64,000 nucleotides of DNA, taken from Pegea sp. RAD2-039 (taxonomy: Eukaryota > Chordata > Thaliacea > Salpida > Salpidae). The notes beneath the pieces are model-generated. The model saw only the letters and a program-made list of their open reading frames with translations, was not told the origin of the DNA and did no database searches. The position numbers and the translations under genes are program-made. Numbering within the stretch: position 1 is the first letter of the stretch; the number at the start of each line of letters is the position of its first letter. This document shows positions 1-13,974 of the stretch, one piece after another. The stretch covers positions 1 to 64,000 of the forward strand of contig JAQGEQ010000061.1 of the NCBI GenBank assembly GCA_034620365.1. Reading direction: 5' to 3'.

Positions 1-1553
1 AGAATGTTATAACTTCAGACTTTGTTGGCTGGATTTTAAGCTGCCAATTCGCAGACCAGTTTTCTACAATATTTAGTGCAGTTTGGAGTTTTGAGTGAAA
101 ACCAGATAATAGCTTGATGTCGTCTGCATACACAAACACACTGACATTGTCTACTGTTATTAGTCTTCTGATAAGGTCTTCAATGAAAATTAAAAAGAGA
201 AGTGGACCCAGAACGGAACCCTGAGGAACGCCGCTGGTGACTTTACTAGTAGTAGATAAAGATCTTTCTACACGGGTTCGTTGGGTTCTACCTGATAAGA
301 AATCTTCAATCCATTTTAAGATAGAGTTGCTGATTTTTATGTTTTTCAATACAGTAATGAGCTTGTTGTGTGGAACAGAATCAAAAGCTTTAGCAAAATC
401 AAGGTATATGATGTCACATGGAGTATTACTTTCGTAATGAGCTGTAAGCTCATTGAAAAAAGTGAGATGTTGAGTCAAAGAAGATCTTTGCTTAACAAAG
501 CCATGCTGGACATCAGATATTAGATGATGCTCCGTCAAATGGCTAGTTATATGGTTGTGAATGATATGTTCTTGAGTTCTGCAGATAACCGAAGTCAGCG
601 AAACTGGTCTGTAGTTAAGTGCGGTGTTTCTGGGACCCTTCTTATAAATTGGAGTAATGATAGCATTCTTCCAAATTTGTGGAAGTCTTCCCCGCTTAAG
701 AGTCATGTTAAAGAGTAGCGATAAGGGTAGCGCTAAAGAAGAAGTACTTTTTCTTAAAAACAAAGCTGGGATTTGATCTGGGGTGTTGGAAACTGTTGAT
801 TTTAGAGAAGAAATAGCCTTAGATACTATATCAACTGTTATGTCTAGATCTACCATCTCAGAGATATTTGAAAGGATATTGGAGTAGGAAATAGTAGGAG
901 TATTGCCATCATCGGTTATAAAAACCTTTTCAAATTGTTTGTTTAGCAATTCAGCTTTATTCTTTGGTTCCATCACCAGCTGATTGGCGTTATCAAGCAA
1001 GGGAGGTAGATGAGATCTCGCCTTAAGCTTGTGATTAATGAAGCCAAAAAACGTTTTCTTGCTAGGTGAAGATAAGATTGCACTTTCTTTTCCTAAATAG
1101 AAGCTATAAACTGATTTCTTGTAGACTAGACAGAGATCTTTGTATAGAGGTTTGATGGAAGGATCTGCTTTAGTTTGTTTGTATAAGAGGTTTTTCAAAT
1201 GCTGTAAATTCCTTAAATATCTTGGCAAGTGTGGTGTTTTGTTGACTCTATATAAAGGTATGAACTTTTTAATTGACTCATTAACAATGTTAGTAAACCT
1301 CGAGTAGATATCATTGATGTCTTCGGTAGAGTTGAAAACAGAAATCCAGTCAACACCTGATAAAAACTTGTTTATACTGTTATAATTTCCACGATAAAAG
1401 TTCCGTATGCTTGGAGTTTTAACGTTCGTAGAAAAAGTTTGATGGAGCTTGAATTCAATCATGTTGTGATCGCATGTCAGAGCAAAAGGTTCATTTTGAT
1501 CAACGTTTAGATTTATCTTTCCGTTTAGTTGATTTGTGTGTTGAACAAATTTC
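1..1553 (-). mobile_element. Non-LTR retrotransposon (CR1/L2/Jockey-like LINE), 5'-truncated, running off the left edge
   Basis: Read on the minus strand, one uninterrupted frame starts just after a stop near 1553 and continues to base 1 without a stop. It begins in the tail of the endonuclease domain (a CDHNMIEF block near 1465, like the usual SDH motif) and runs into a reverse transcriptase. The RT shows LDFAKAFDSVPH, then SGVPQGSVLGPLLF (near 210-235) and the catalytic YADD box (near 120-130). The remaining thumb and C-terminal region lie outside the window. Missing 5' sequence is typical of LINE insertions primed from the 3' end. The open frame suggests a fairly recent copy. The same family recurs at 34600, 31388 and 37387. 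The family label comes from RT motifs only, so the exact clade is uncertain. Confidence 0.93.
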
Positions 1554-3237
1554 TATTTTCTGAATTTTATCTTCTACTGATTGATTATTTACTTATTATT
1601 GACAATTTTACTTTTATCAGCACTTTAATTTCTAATTCTTTTGATTCTTATTATAAAAATTATTCAGTTAATAAAATTTTTATATTCAGTTCCAGACTTT
1701 AAAGTTGTTTGATTGAAATTACTTTCAAAAAAAGTTTTATAAGTGCAAAAATAGTTACTTGAATAATTTCTGATTACTATTTTATTTTTTCATTAAATTT
1801 TACTACTAGACAATCATTGATTGTTTAATTTGCGTGACAAGATAAAAAGTTTATCAGCATTTAACAAAAAAACTTTATAAATCATTAAGATAATTGTGTT
1901 GGATACTTTATTCAAAATTAAAGTAGTTACCAGTTTTAATGTTATAAATTTAGTTTATCTAATAAACGTTTAAAAGAAAAATTCTGATTTATAAGTTCAG
2001 ACTCGTACATTAAAAGAAACTAACTTTTTCAAATCTATTTTTCTAGAATTTATTTTCTAAATTGTCATCACTACAAAGTCTTTTATAAATTTCTATCTTT
2101 TAGTTAACTTTAAAATACATTAGATATCTTTAATTTAAAAAAAAGTTTCAAATCTAAAACCTAAAAAAGTTGTTTAATTTTTTTGGTGATACAAGAAAGT
2201 AAAAACTCTTTTGCTTATTGAAATATCTGGAAAAATATGAAAATGTTAAAGCTATAATTAAAACAATTCTGGATGATTTTTTCTCTTTATCTAACCATTC
2301 AAACATAGCTAAAAACAGATCATAAAGGTGAATTTATTGAATTTTTTTACAGTAAGTAACTTAACGATGATAATGAAAAAGTTTTACTATAACTTCATTT
2401 AATTTATTTAAACATTTTTGAGATAGTTTTTAAATTAATATAACTTTTTTTGAAATTAGTTAGTAATGCTTAACAAGTAAAAAAGTCACAGAAAAGTAGA
2501 AAAACTAAAAAATCGAAGTTATATTGATTAATTTGTGAATTAACTTTATACAACTTAAACGTTTTCAACTTAATAATAACAATAAATGATATAGAATGAA
2601 TGAAACTTCATATCTTGCAAAAATATCTATTTAGAAGAAGAAATTTATAGAAGAATCAGGTTTATATACTTCAAACTGGAAAATTTTAGGAAAGAAAAAT
2701 AAACCCAGAAGTAGCAATACTTAAAGTTTGTTGAAAAACAGCTGCAAAAATATCAAGATTTGTACAAAATGTTGTTGAAACTTTCTGGATTATCTGGTAA
2801 TAATATCCATTTTAGAAATTAAATATGCCTGTAAAATAATTATGGAAGTTAATAAATGTTGTTTATAGCTTGAAAAATAATAAAATTATTTTTTCAATAG
2901 TGCTGAAATAGTTTTAGCGAATTTATTGAAAAAATAGTTTTTGTAAAATGTAATTTCTTTTATTTGCACTATATTTATCTAGAAATGAATTTGAAAAAAT
3001 ATTTGTAAACTATTTAAGCACTTAACTGTTGTTGTTGTTATTTATCTTAAATATAAGTTCTTTTTTTAGGAAATGTTTGTTTAGATTTTTCACTATTCAG
3101 TTCCTAACATTTGTTAATTATTAAAAACTATTAATTGCGCATTTTTCTGTTATTAAAGCCTTGTAAAATTGAGTTGGTTGACTTGTCTATGCAAGAATTT
3201 TTAAAGAGTTTGAATAGTTTGAAAACTGATTAATCAA
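1554..3237. other. Intergenic AT-rich DNA
   Basis: Nothing recognisable apart from the probable 3' UTR of the MACPF gene at its right end. There are homopolymer A/T runs and no frame with coding character on either strand. Confidence 0.6.
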
Positions 3238-6200
3238 TTACATCTCACTTTTTATAGTTAGTAACACTCCAAACCATAAACCAATAAGTCCTCCTCTCAA
3301 TGAAGAAGAACCTGGTAAAATTATTATTCTTTTTATCAACCAAATATAGATTTAATTGACTATTCAAATTGATAAATAGTTACGTAATAAGATGCTTACC
3401 ACAAGTGTATTCAGATGGAGTTGAATCATAAGAACAATAACATTTATAGTCCACACCTGTACCTGTTACATAAGAAACTCCTACCTGGATTTATAAAATA
3501 AAATATTTAATGATTTCAGTAAAAATTTAAAAATACATAAATAGATAAATAATGAATGATTCATGTAGAAAGGATTGATAACCTCTGATTCACTGAAGTA
3601 ATCGGCTTCTTTTTGACAAGGTAGGCAAAGATCTTTAGAATCATAAGCTCCAAAATAAATCTAAATACAATTATTTTTATTATTTGTACAAAACAAACCT
3701 TAGAATTAATTAAATTCATTATATTAGCTTAAGATTTATTTTTTGTTTTTAAGCTATTATGACTAATGTGATTTGAATTGTTTTGTCGATATTTAATGGT
3801 TACACATACATTGTTGAAACTCGTCAATCCAAAAAACACTATATACCATCTATACAAAACATTGATTTGTTTCTAGTAATTGACAAATATTTGTTTACAA
3901 TTTGAAAATGAAATACCTATTTAGGTTTTAATTATATATTCTAAATATAAATTAGATTAACTGAATGTTTATTTTTGATTTAGCACAAAAAACATTTCGA
4001 AAATTGAAAGAACCAAATTACAATATTTCTTTACTGTATTAGGGAAATTTTTCTTCAAAAATATTAACCTAAAAATTCTGTTGTGAAATTTTACTATAAA
4101 TGTTAAACTGTGTTTAATAAATAAATTTCAAGGCTTCAAGTAAACTTTAAATCAAGTATATTTACTTTTTCAACGTGCAAATATTTTTGAAAGTTATAAC
4201 TGATATTTATGAAGAATTTAACTATACATGATTTTAGTTTCCTTGTAAATCAAGAATATATGCCATTAAGCTTTCATTGTTGAGTAGTTACAAAACATTT
4301 GAAAACCAACGTCATATACAAAAAATTCTTTTCTGTCATGATTTATTAGAGAAACAGAAAAAAAGTAGATAAAAATACGTCACTTTAGAAGACTTGTAAA
4401 AATTGTTACCTGGATAGCTTCTTTCAGAAGTTTAGTTACCCCTAACCGTCTTTCGGAGTCCATTGGAATATAATTTGATTGCAATAAACTAAAAAAATAA
4501 TCTTAATTCTGCCGCATCTGTATTTGTAACTTACTCAGTTATTTCTTTCAATTCAAAAAACTTTGTTGTCAATGAAGGATTTTGTTGTAAACTTTCGATC
4601 CAAGCTTTCCAGCTAGCCTCACTGTAAAAAGTTTTCTATCGATACTGACTCTTTAGTTTAAAAGCTAACACAACATTGTTAAAATTTGCAGAACTATAAA
4701 CTTATTCAAAATAAGTTAAGTCTCACTTAAAACTATATTTCAAGTCTGAAGCACTTTCCAAACTTCCACCAATAGTTGAGAGAAAGTTGGAAACAGTTTT
4801 TTCGCTGATGTAAGATGTTACACCTGGAAACAAATTGTCGATATTTTGAAACAGGTTTGTTTTAATATTTTTGTTAGCTAATGAAGAAAAAGTTCATTTT
4901 AATGATTGTTAGAGATTCTAAATCATATGTCATCATATGTATAAGAAAGATACGTAAAACTCAGCAACATATTTTTCAAGTACAGTCAAGTAAGTAGATC
5001 TAAAGCTTAAAGAAATTCAAATCTATCATGTGACTTTTTATTAATTTTTTCTGACCTGATTCACTTCTAGTGCAGTCAGAACTCCAAGAAGTCTGATCTG
5101 GATTTAAACTATGCAGGTAGCTACTCTTGGCGCAATTAGGTAACACTTCTTTCCAATCTTTTTTTGAAAATTTCTCGTAATCCCCGTATTCAAGCCAACA
5201 CCTGATACAAATCTTGATAAGACTGTTGGAATTAATATTTACGACCTTGAATATTCTTGAATCTGTTTAAAAACTCCTCCAAGATTAGAAGTAGAAACGT
5301 AATGAGTACCAAAATCTTCGATTAAACTCAAATATTTATCGTAACTCATATCTGTGTAAGGAAGTTCCATGAGTCTTCGTACAAACTCTGATGAAGGTAT
5401 TATGTATTTGGCATCTTGTAAAGTTACCTGAATTGTAAAGATTTCCTTTTTGTTATTTTATTTGGATAAATTAAATAATAATCTCACTTCTGCTGTTTTA
5501 ACTTGCACTGATTGTTGCACAAAAACATTATGTTCGTCCTCAGCACTGTTTTTAACCAGTTCTTTGACCTGCTGTTGCTGTGAAAGACCAACTCGAGAAG
5601 CTAGTTCGCTAACGAAACCTGCTCTTTCAGGATTAAACCGAAGCTCAGATTGAAGTGTTGTTAAAAGTGATGAGCCACTAGCGTATAGCTGCAAGAAAAC
5701 AAAAAACTCCTTGATTGCATCAACTAATCAATTTTGTGCTGAAGTATGAATGATTTGAATTTTCAACATGTTCTGAAGATCTTTTGAAGTGATACGTGAT
5801 CATTTTTACAATTGCTTTGTTAGTTCTGAGGTTTGGTCCCCGGGGGTATTAGTTAATTATTTCAATTATTTAATCATCTTCAATTAGCGATCAAATAATC
5901 TCACCTGTGCTGCATCAATTACGATTGAGTTGATTTGACGAAATGAAACGACATTAGCTGGAATTCTGTAAAACTCATTTATTCCTCCTTCAATTAAAAC
6001 CTTCCGACACGAGCCATGAGCTGACATATCTAGCACAGCACTTTTGTAGTTTCCTGATGATGTACAGTTTAATTGAATTTACAATTTTTTAGTTTAAAAT
6101 CAACCGATTACAAACTTTATATAACAATTTAAATAACTATTTTAAAGATCATTAAAATATCTTTACAATCTTCTGATAAATCACAATTACTATATGTAAA

Positions 6201-8159
6201 CTAAATAAAGCAGTTTTATTGAATATTTTATCATATAAGCCTTGATATAAGTTAAAAATTATTCAAAATTAAAACATTTTGGTTTCTAAAAAAACAGAGT
6301 AATTAGTTAATATACCAAAAATAAAATTAAATTGAAAGCAAGACAAACAAATTGCTGAAGAAACTAGCAACAAATTGCAACCCAATTACATATAAAAACT
6401 AAAAACCTAAAATTTGATACTTAATATAACTTACTTTAATATTTCTTAACTTTTAAATAATTATTCGTTTATTAAAGTTTCAAATAAAAAATATCTGAGT
6501 AAAAAACCTGTTAGCATATCAAATCCAGTGGCAAACTTATTTATTCCTGGTATACTTCTTAACCATCTTTCTATGTAGGGAGAATCAACACTACTTTTTC
6601 CTGCTTCTTCAGAAAATCCACAATAAAGTAAAGTTTCTGACTAAAAAATAAGAAGTTGTTAGAATTTATTCTATAAACGTATCCTTGATACTACTTTCGG
6701 TACGCAATTTTGTTCGTCGCTATTATCGCCGCAATCATCTTCTGTGTTACAAAGCAAACTTTCTGAAATACATCTGCCATTATCACATTTAGCCAGACCA
6801 AAATCGCTACAATCTGAAATAGTTTCAAACAAAATCATGAATTTCCAAGTGTCATTCTACTTAACATCGTATTTTGATATTAAAATAAAATTTAATTCTA
6901 AATGGAAAAAAGTATAAAAAGTTTTAACTTATTTGTTTATTCTTAATTATTTAGATATTAATTTGATATTTAATTCAGATAAATTTGTGTAATGATTATG
7001 AATTTACTTTAATGAAAATCAAACATAACTTCAGTTTATTTTTATTCTAAATGTTCAGTTTTGGCAAAGGAGATCTTAACTAATCAAAATGACATTCAAC
7101 AAGCCTATCTATTTTGTGTTATCAAATATTCTCGGAAATATTTTTATTTTATATATTATATATATTTTTTAGCTTTACCTATTGCATTTAAATTAGGTGG
7201 TAGTTGAACAGCAACTTCACCGTCATCACAGGTCAGTATTTCTACTTTATTTACAAGAATATCCTCACTACAAAGTGCTCCTTCTATTTGAGCAGGTGTT
7301 ACCACCAATATACGCTCCTTTATAACAAATAAATGATAATGATTGACTATTATTAATTTAAAAAATAACTTTTATTATAGTTTTCATTATTATTATAAAT
7401 AATTTCAGTGAAGTTATATAGAAATAGAAGCAGAAATTAAGAATACTTTTTTTCAAGAACTTTTAAAAGGTTTGTTTGTATTTAGAAAACTTGTTCAAAA
7501 TGTTTTAGAACAGTTAAATACTTTCCAATCCGGTATTCCTAACGAAGAGCCGTCAAAACAAACTGTAGGTTCCGACCAGCTAGATATACAAGTGTCGTTG
7601 GTTTCTGATTGAGCCGTCACTGAAAGTTTACTTATTCAAAAGAGCCATAAACTATTTTTATTAATATAATTGTCATATGTCTCTAAATTAATTCAAATAA
7701 ATTTTATTAATTAAACATTAAATTAGATTTTAATTGTTTGTTAATAAAACTTGCCTCTTGTTAAAGAAAAGCTTGATAAAAAAAGTAGAAGAAAAACCTA
7801 TAAAAAGAAAATGAACAATTTTGAAAAATAAATAAAATGATCAGATTTTGTACACCAATAGCACTCAACGAAGAGCTTTAAGATTGCAAATAATGATTAC
7901 CTAACAGTATCTAATTATAATAATTTCTTATATGTAAATATTACTTGAAATTAAGATACATTTCTTCAAGAAGTTGATTTTTATCAAGACCGTCAAATTA
8001 AGTTACAGGTTACGGTGACATGCAGACACACCAGTTTAAACAATTGGTACTTCAAACACTTTATTCTCCAAATCTTTATGTGATGCATACGTCATAAGTT
8101 AATTTACAATCAAAGTTCAAGTATGTTTGTTGTAGTCTTACGTTTAGAAGATTTCTCAT
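3238..8159 (-). CDS. TSP1-LDLa-MACPF protein (complement C6-C9/perforin-like)
   Basis: Sixteen coding exons, joined 5' to 3': 8159-8142, 7797-7755, 7619-7522, 7317-7179, 6813-6695, 6640-6508, 6053-5905, 5688-5488, 5427-5246, 5201-5056, 4823-4727, 4621-4535, 4488-4410, 3660-3583, 3484-3400, 3311-3238. They sum to 1728 nt (575 aa) with matching phases. Residues 1-23 form a signal peptide split over the first two exons. Residues 30-85 resemble a TSP1 repeat (C..SWSEP..C). Residues 100-138 are an LDL-receptor class A domain ending [16 protein letters not shown] domain follows (about 145-480) with the signature [13 protein letters not shown] at 339-351. A Cys-rich stretch (500-550) and a short hydrophobic C-terminus close the protein. 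The family inserts into membranes as oligomeric pores in immunity; the target here is unknown. The start rests on an 18-nt first exon, MRNLLN, chosen because it is in phase and completes a signal peptide. Confidence 0.88.
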
Positions 8160-10836
8160 TAATTTAGTGGAATAAAAAAATCATTAGTGTATCAAATATT
8201 GCTTTTTTATTTAGTATGTTAATAGCAAAAGCAATTTCTTTTTGAGTGATATACATTAAAATTTGATAAATATACAACAATTTGTTTGTATTTTGAAGTT
8301 CTTCACAACAAATTTAATTAATGAAAGTCAGTATCAACTTAATAGTTCTAGTAAAAAAGTACTTATACAAATAAATGGACCCAAATCAGGTGAAAAACTT
8401 TTATAGTCATTCGTTTCAACAAAAACTGATAACAATTTAAAAGATTTCTATTTTTTTACTAATTCCTTTTTTTTTTTGACTCAGGACCAGTTGGTAGTCA
8501 ATATAAGAATTAGGAACATTTTGAATGAATTAGAATTTATATTAAGGGGATTTGGGCGTAAAAACATCTCTTGTGTCTCACTATAAGCCAGGGATATTCT
8601 CCAATTAATTCATAAAAACAAAGATGTTTTTGAGAAGAGCGTTTTATCGATGTACTTTAAGCCCTGGATTCTGGAAGAAGGATTTATAAAAAACAGTTTT
8701 AAGCCTTCTTCATATCATTACATTCTTCTTTTTATCTACTTGAATACGAACAAGACCTTCTGTAAATCACTAATTGCTCAACTAGTGATAAAAGATCACT
8801 GAGTCATCAAGCTTGCAGAAGATTTTTTGAAATTTTTTTTTCAAATTCTTTAAAATTCAAGAAAAATAGATTAAACAAACTTTTTACATGTTGATCATAA
8901 AAACTTTAGAAATCTTCAAGACAACGTTTAACCCAAACATGGTAGGAAATATAATTCAATGAATAAATAAAAATGATTGAATAAAGTTTGAAAGAAACTA
9001 AATATCTATTTTTTTCTGTATTAGACTCACCTGTGAAAAACTTTTTAAGTTCCACATAGTAAAAAAAGTTTCTTTTTAATTTGGTTTTATCAAACAGTTT
9101 TAGTCGTTAAAAATTTATCTAAACTCTTTTAAATTTAACGTTCTGAAATAAAAAGTATCAGATAAAAAAGCTTCTGAAATACGAATTAGTCTAAAGAAGT
9201 CTCCAGGCTGTTCATTCTAAAGCTCGAAAAGCTAAATAAATCCACAAATGTCCTGAAGTTACTCAGAAAGTAATTTGTTGGTTGAAACAAACAAACAAAT
9301 AGACAGAAAATGTTGGTTAATCATTAATTTGATGATTACCAGCAAATATTTCAACATTTTCACTTTTTTGTGTTTATTAAATAATTTAAATCGATATAAA
9401 TCAGATTTAATTTCATATTGCAAAACACTCTATCTATATTTACAAATAATTAAGCCAACACCAAAAACTGTTTTCTTATTTTAATTAATAGCATTCATCT
9501 TTTACTCGACAAATTTCTATTCTTTGTTTGCAAATCTTCTTCATTACTAAAATAATATTAAATCATTCATTTGTCTTCCTATTAACTTAACTATTTAACT
9601 TGCATCTCAAACTAGTTTCCTTGCAGCTAAAAATCTTACTTTTTTCATTTTTTCCACCCTCTTTTAGCTATTTACAAGTGATCGCTCTGCATGATTAGTA
9701 TTGTTTATCACCTTATTGCTTGGTTTCTTGTAATCTCTGTTTTATTAATTATATAAATAGTCTGAATGAGTTTTTGGTTTTTATGATAAGTTTACTAAAA
9801 GTGTTCAGTGAAAGCTGATCGCAATATTTTCCTGTAACTAAATCCATTTTAGTATTGCTTCCTTTTATAAATAAAATTCATCATTTTATCTATGAATTTA
9901 TTCAAAATCATTTTACGAGTTTTTTATAGCCAAAAGACAACCCAAAAGTTTTCTCATTCTTTAATCTATCACTAAATTTAAAGATTTACTTTTGAACTGT
10001 TTTTAAAGTTATCCTTTAAACCTAGGTTCAAGACTTAGTTACCAAATGTGATTTATAAAAACCACAATTTGCAAGTCAAAAAACAAATTCCCTAAAAGAA
10101 GGTTGATGTGGGCAAACCAAATAATATCCGAAAATCTAAAGCTAGCGAGTTAGATCAAAAACTGTTTTTCTATCTGTACAAATTTCTTTCAGGTTCTATC
10201 TTTAGTGTTTGAAGCAAATAGTTTAAATAGTTTTATAATATCTCAAGAAGATTAATAATAAATCATAAATTAAATCAGTAATTACTCAACTTTCAATGTT
10301 TTTATAAAATTTGATGTAATTAAAATTTTAAAACTTTGCTACTTTACAAGTTTTAAATTTAACTTACGATTATTAGGTTTCATATTTTTTCAGTTTTATA
10401 TTGAAAAGACATTTTCTGATTAAGCTTGTTAATAATACTTCTACTTCAGCAGATAATAACTCAACAATTTCAACTTGGCCTCAAAAGTGTGTAGCTAACT
10501 AAAGATAAGAATTTAGATATACTAAAAAATGAAACGTTTTGTTAATAATATTTAAACTTAAAAATCATTTCAGAAAATTGATATACAATATACAAGTGGT
10601 TATCATTAATCCAAATATTTTCAGTTAGTTAAAAAAATCGTTAATCTGATAAATTAAAAGAAAATCCAAAGTTTTCAAATTTCAGTCTTTTTATGCAATG
10701 AAGGAAAGTTGGAAGAACTCACCAGCAACTGAATAGTTACAAAATTCAGATGAATTAGCCAGCAAAGTTTTATACAAGATGAAGAAACAAAATAAGCAAA
10801 TAGTTGACCGAAATATGAGGATAGAATTGAAAGTAG
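8160..10836. other. Intergenic AT-rich DNA
   Basis: No gene recognised. Short frames here (for example 9275-9484) lack ATG starts or recognisable motifs and have the composition of the surrounding DNA. The stretch presumably holds the MACPF promoter and the 3' UTR of CHMP1. Confidence 0.6.
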
Positions 10837-12312
10837 TCAACCTTCTCGTAAACGAGCTAATCTTTGAGATAATTCATCTTGTTCATTAGTAGCTGATGCA
10901 GTACCCAGAGAGCTAGTTGCTGCTCCTGGCATTTCAAGGTTCAACTCGATTCTATGAATAAAAACAAATGTTGTAAACAAATCTCTAAAAATTGTTGCTT
11001 TTAAAGAAGATAAATCCTTCAAAATAAGACTTGAAGATGTATAAATGATAATGAGTTTTTTATAACCATATTTTTCATAAATGTCAACCTCATAAACAAA
11101 TAGTTCTTATTGTTTACATTAAAAACTTAATTTGTTTGTGTTTCAAGCAGACTTAATTATCATTTAAATTTGGTTATGAGCGCCAAGTGTGATTTTTAAA
11201 GTAGTTCTTTATATTCAGTTGAACAAATTTGGAATTTTATAAACAAGTTTCTTTGAAAGAAGGAATTTGAAAAATAATTTGTAAAATCGTTTCTTAAGTT
11301 AACATAGATATCTAATAAACTTGTAGTTAAAGATGAAATACCCGGCTTCTTCAGCAGTTTTACTCATCAGATGCTTTACTTCATCTTGAGGTACAAACTG
11401 CTGGGTAGTTGCTGACATGGCATCTTCCATATAAGAGGATTGAATATCCAAGTTTTCGAATTGTTTCTCAAATCTATCCATAAGTTGAGATATCTACAAA
11501 ATTGAACTTTTAAAAAAGACCGAAATTTTAAGAAATAAAATCCAACTTTTTCTAAGTTCATTGATCTCATAGTTGACTCCATGTTCTTCGTAACACTCCC
11601 CATATTCTTTGCTACCTAGATTCAATCCCAGAATTTGTAATTAATAAATGTTGTTACCAATTAAAATTGTTTTCAGAAAAGTTACAATTAAAAAGTAATT
11701 TAGAAAGAATATTAGAAGTTGAAATGTGAAGATGTTGGAATTGACAGTTTTGGAAACTGACATTTTTCATTTGAATTGCAGTTTGAACCCGAGATTGGAT
11801 CGCGTCAACTCGCGCGCTCATCCGAAGAAAGTTTAATGCTTGGTTTTTCTGACGAATCGCATTTTCAGCATATATCTTGGCCCCCTAAAAGAAATATTTT
11901 GATTTGTTGTTTATAACTGTTGTTTTGCTGACTCAAAAATTGACAAAAAAGTTTTAAATAATAAAATGATAAAAAGTTGGTTCTACCTCCATATTATTTT
12001 TAGCAATTGCTTGCTTCAACTTATTTTTTTGGGACTTTTCTTCTTTTTCACATCTTTTGCTCTCACGAATAAGAGACTTGTGTCCCATCTTTAACTCAAA
12101 CAAACAATCTAAAAAATCAAATAAAATTAAATGATGATAAATATCATTAATAAGATAAATAAGATCTTTCATCATTTTCTGCAAGCTTAAGATTACTAAA
12201 GTTGGTTAATAAATATTAAATATATGAAAAGGAGTTTCATCACTTAAAATCAACTGGTTAATTTCCTGATTTTAATAAAAATAAAATAAAACTAACTCTC
12301 CATTGAAGGCAT
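10837..12312 (-). CDS. CHMP1: ESCRT-III subunit CHMP1 (charged multivesicular body protein 1)
   Basis: Six exons: 12312-12297, 12108-11987, 11884-11762, 11615-11547, 11493-11342, 10951-10837; 597 nt, 198 aa, against about 196-199 aa in vertebrates. CHMP1 polymerises on membranes with other ESCRT-III subunits and recruits VPS4 and other MIT-domain proteins in endosomal sorting, cytokinetic abscission and nuclear envelope closure. The N-terminal half is basic ([18 protein letters not shown]), followed by the helix block [20 protein letters not shown]. The acidic C-terminus ends with the MIT-interacting motif [11 protein letters not shown], the hallmark of CHMP1. Intron borders were placed by continuity with the family alignment, and all phases agree. 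The first exon carries only five codons plus one base, MPSME. I cannot separate the CHMP1A and CHMP1B types; invertebrates usually have one gene. Confidence 0.95.
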
Positions 12313-13974
12313 CTTAATAGCTTCAAAATCAGAACAATTTAGTAGAAAATAATTTCACCAAAGCAAGGAATCTAAAATTTCAAAAGATTTTATTTTATAA
12401 ATTATTCATTTTCACAAAGTTTAAATGATACTAAAAAAATTTATCTTATATTTTCATTCACTAAAATATTTGAAACTAACGTAAAAAGTAATAAAATAAT
12501 TTTAAGCAGATTTTTACTCTAGTCATAAATTTAATTAAAAGTAGCAACTGAAATATATAAATTACAAAATTGATAGAAAGATGCTTAAATATAATTTTCT
12601 ACTAATTTGAAATCATTTGAAACTTTAATCATAATAATAGTATCTTATAATAAAAGCAAAATTTTATAATTTTGAATAAATTAATAAAAGCTATTTGCTT
12701 TAATCTCAAAAATTTATTCAATTAATTTAGAGTATATAAAACTAATTAGATGGAATATTCTAAGAAAGTTCTAAAAAACATTTAAGATTCAATTTATATA
12801 AACTGAATAGAAAAATAAAAAAACAATAAAATTTTACAATTGACCAATATTACAATTTAATCGCGGAGAAAAGGTTCCTCAATAACTGTGATGAATTACA
12901 AAAACAAACCAAATAATACTAAAAAATTAACTATCAGCGGATTAAATTGGCTTTCTACAAATTTGGCTTTGTTTCTAGTTTAAGTATGGTATTTTATCTT
13001 TTAAAGATATGAAGAAAAAACATATAACAATATGTAATTCAAACATAAAAATTTTAATCATCATGAAAAAATCAAAACCAAAATGATTTTTCTCAGACTG
13101 TTACATAGTTTTGATGTTGCTATGATATTTATAAGTTTGCAATTTAAACAACAGAAATGAAATAACAATTCGAATAAAAAGAAGACTATTTAAATACCTT
13201 AGTTTCAAATATGCAAACTTCAGTCTTTTCATTTCATATTTTTGTTGTTTTCATTGCAGTAAAAGTCTTTTTACTCAGTCATGCAAATAAACAAATTTAA
13301 AATGGTTTTAAATTGATTTCATGTTTAACATTCTTTTTTAATGATTTTTGAATATTATCTTGGAGTAATATTTTGCGTTATAAACAAATAAATCAGATTT
13401 GAAATTTCAATTTTAATTTAAAGGTCTTCTAACTTATTTGATGAATTTTATGCTGAAACAAAGTTAGTTTAGTTACCGGCAAAGTAAGCTCTTTTTTATT
13501 TTTAAATGGTTATACAAAACTTTGTTACTCAGTTATAGATATAAATTTAGTTTGATAAGTTTGATTAATATACCTTTTACGAAAGTTTTACAGCAAACTA
13601 AAAGATTTAATCCACTAAAAAAACACAGACCAAATCTAATTATAAGTTCCTCAATTCTGTAAATAATACAAACCAAATTTATGCTATTTACTAAAACCAA
13701 AACTGATAAACGAGATTTATTAAGGTTTCAAACTAACTGAAATAAATTTAGATTTAACTTAATTTTCTAAAATAGCATTTTGAATTAATTGTATGAAAAC
13801 TAGGTTTAATGTTTAAAAAGCGAAAATTATTGAACAAAATATAAATTAAATTGACTTTGTACGTTTGTGTTGCCTTTATATTTAGTCAAATTTTTAATAG
13901 CTACTATGGCAACCTTTAATAAACAAACTTAAGTTTCGTTTAATATATTAATATTTACATTAACAAAGCCATAA
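12313..13974. other. Intergenic AT-rich DNA
   Basis: Very AT-rich with no supported gene. The left end should contain the CHMP1 promoter. Confidence 0.55.

Noticed and set aside
5450..5653. Plus-strand open frame of 67 codons
   Set aside because: It is the antisense shadow of MACPF exon 8 and has no ATG start.
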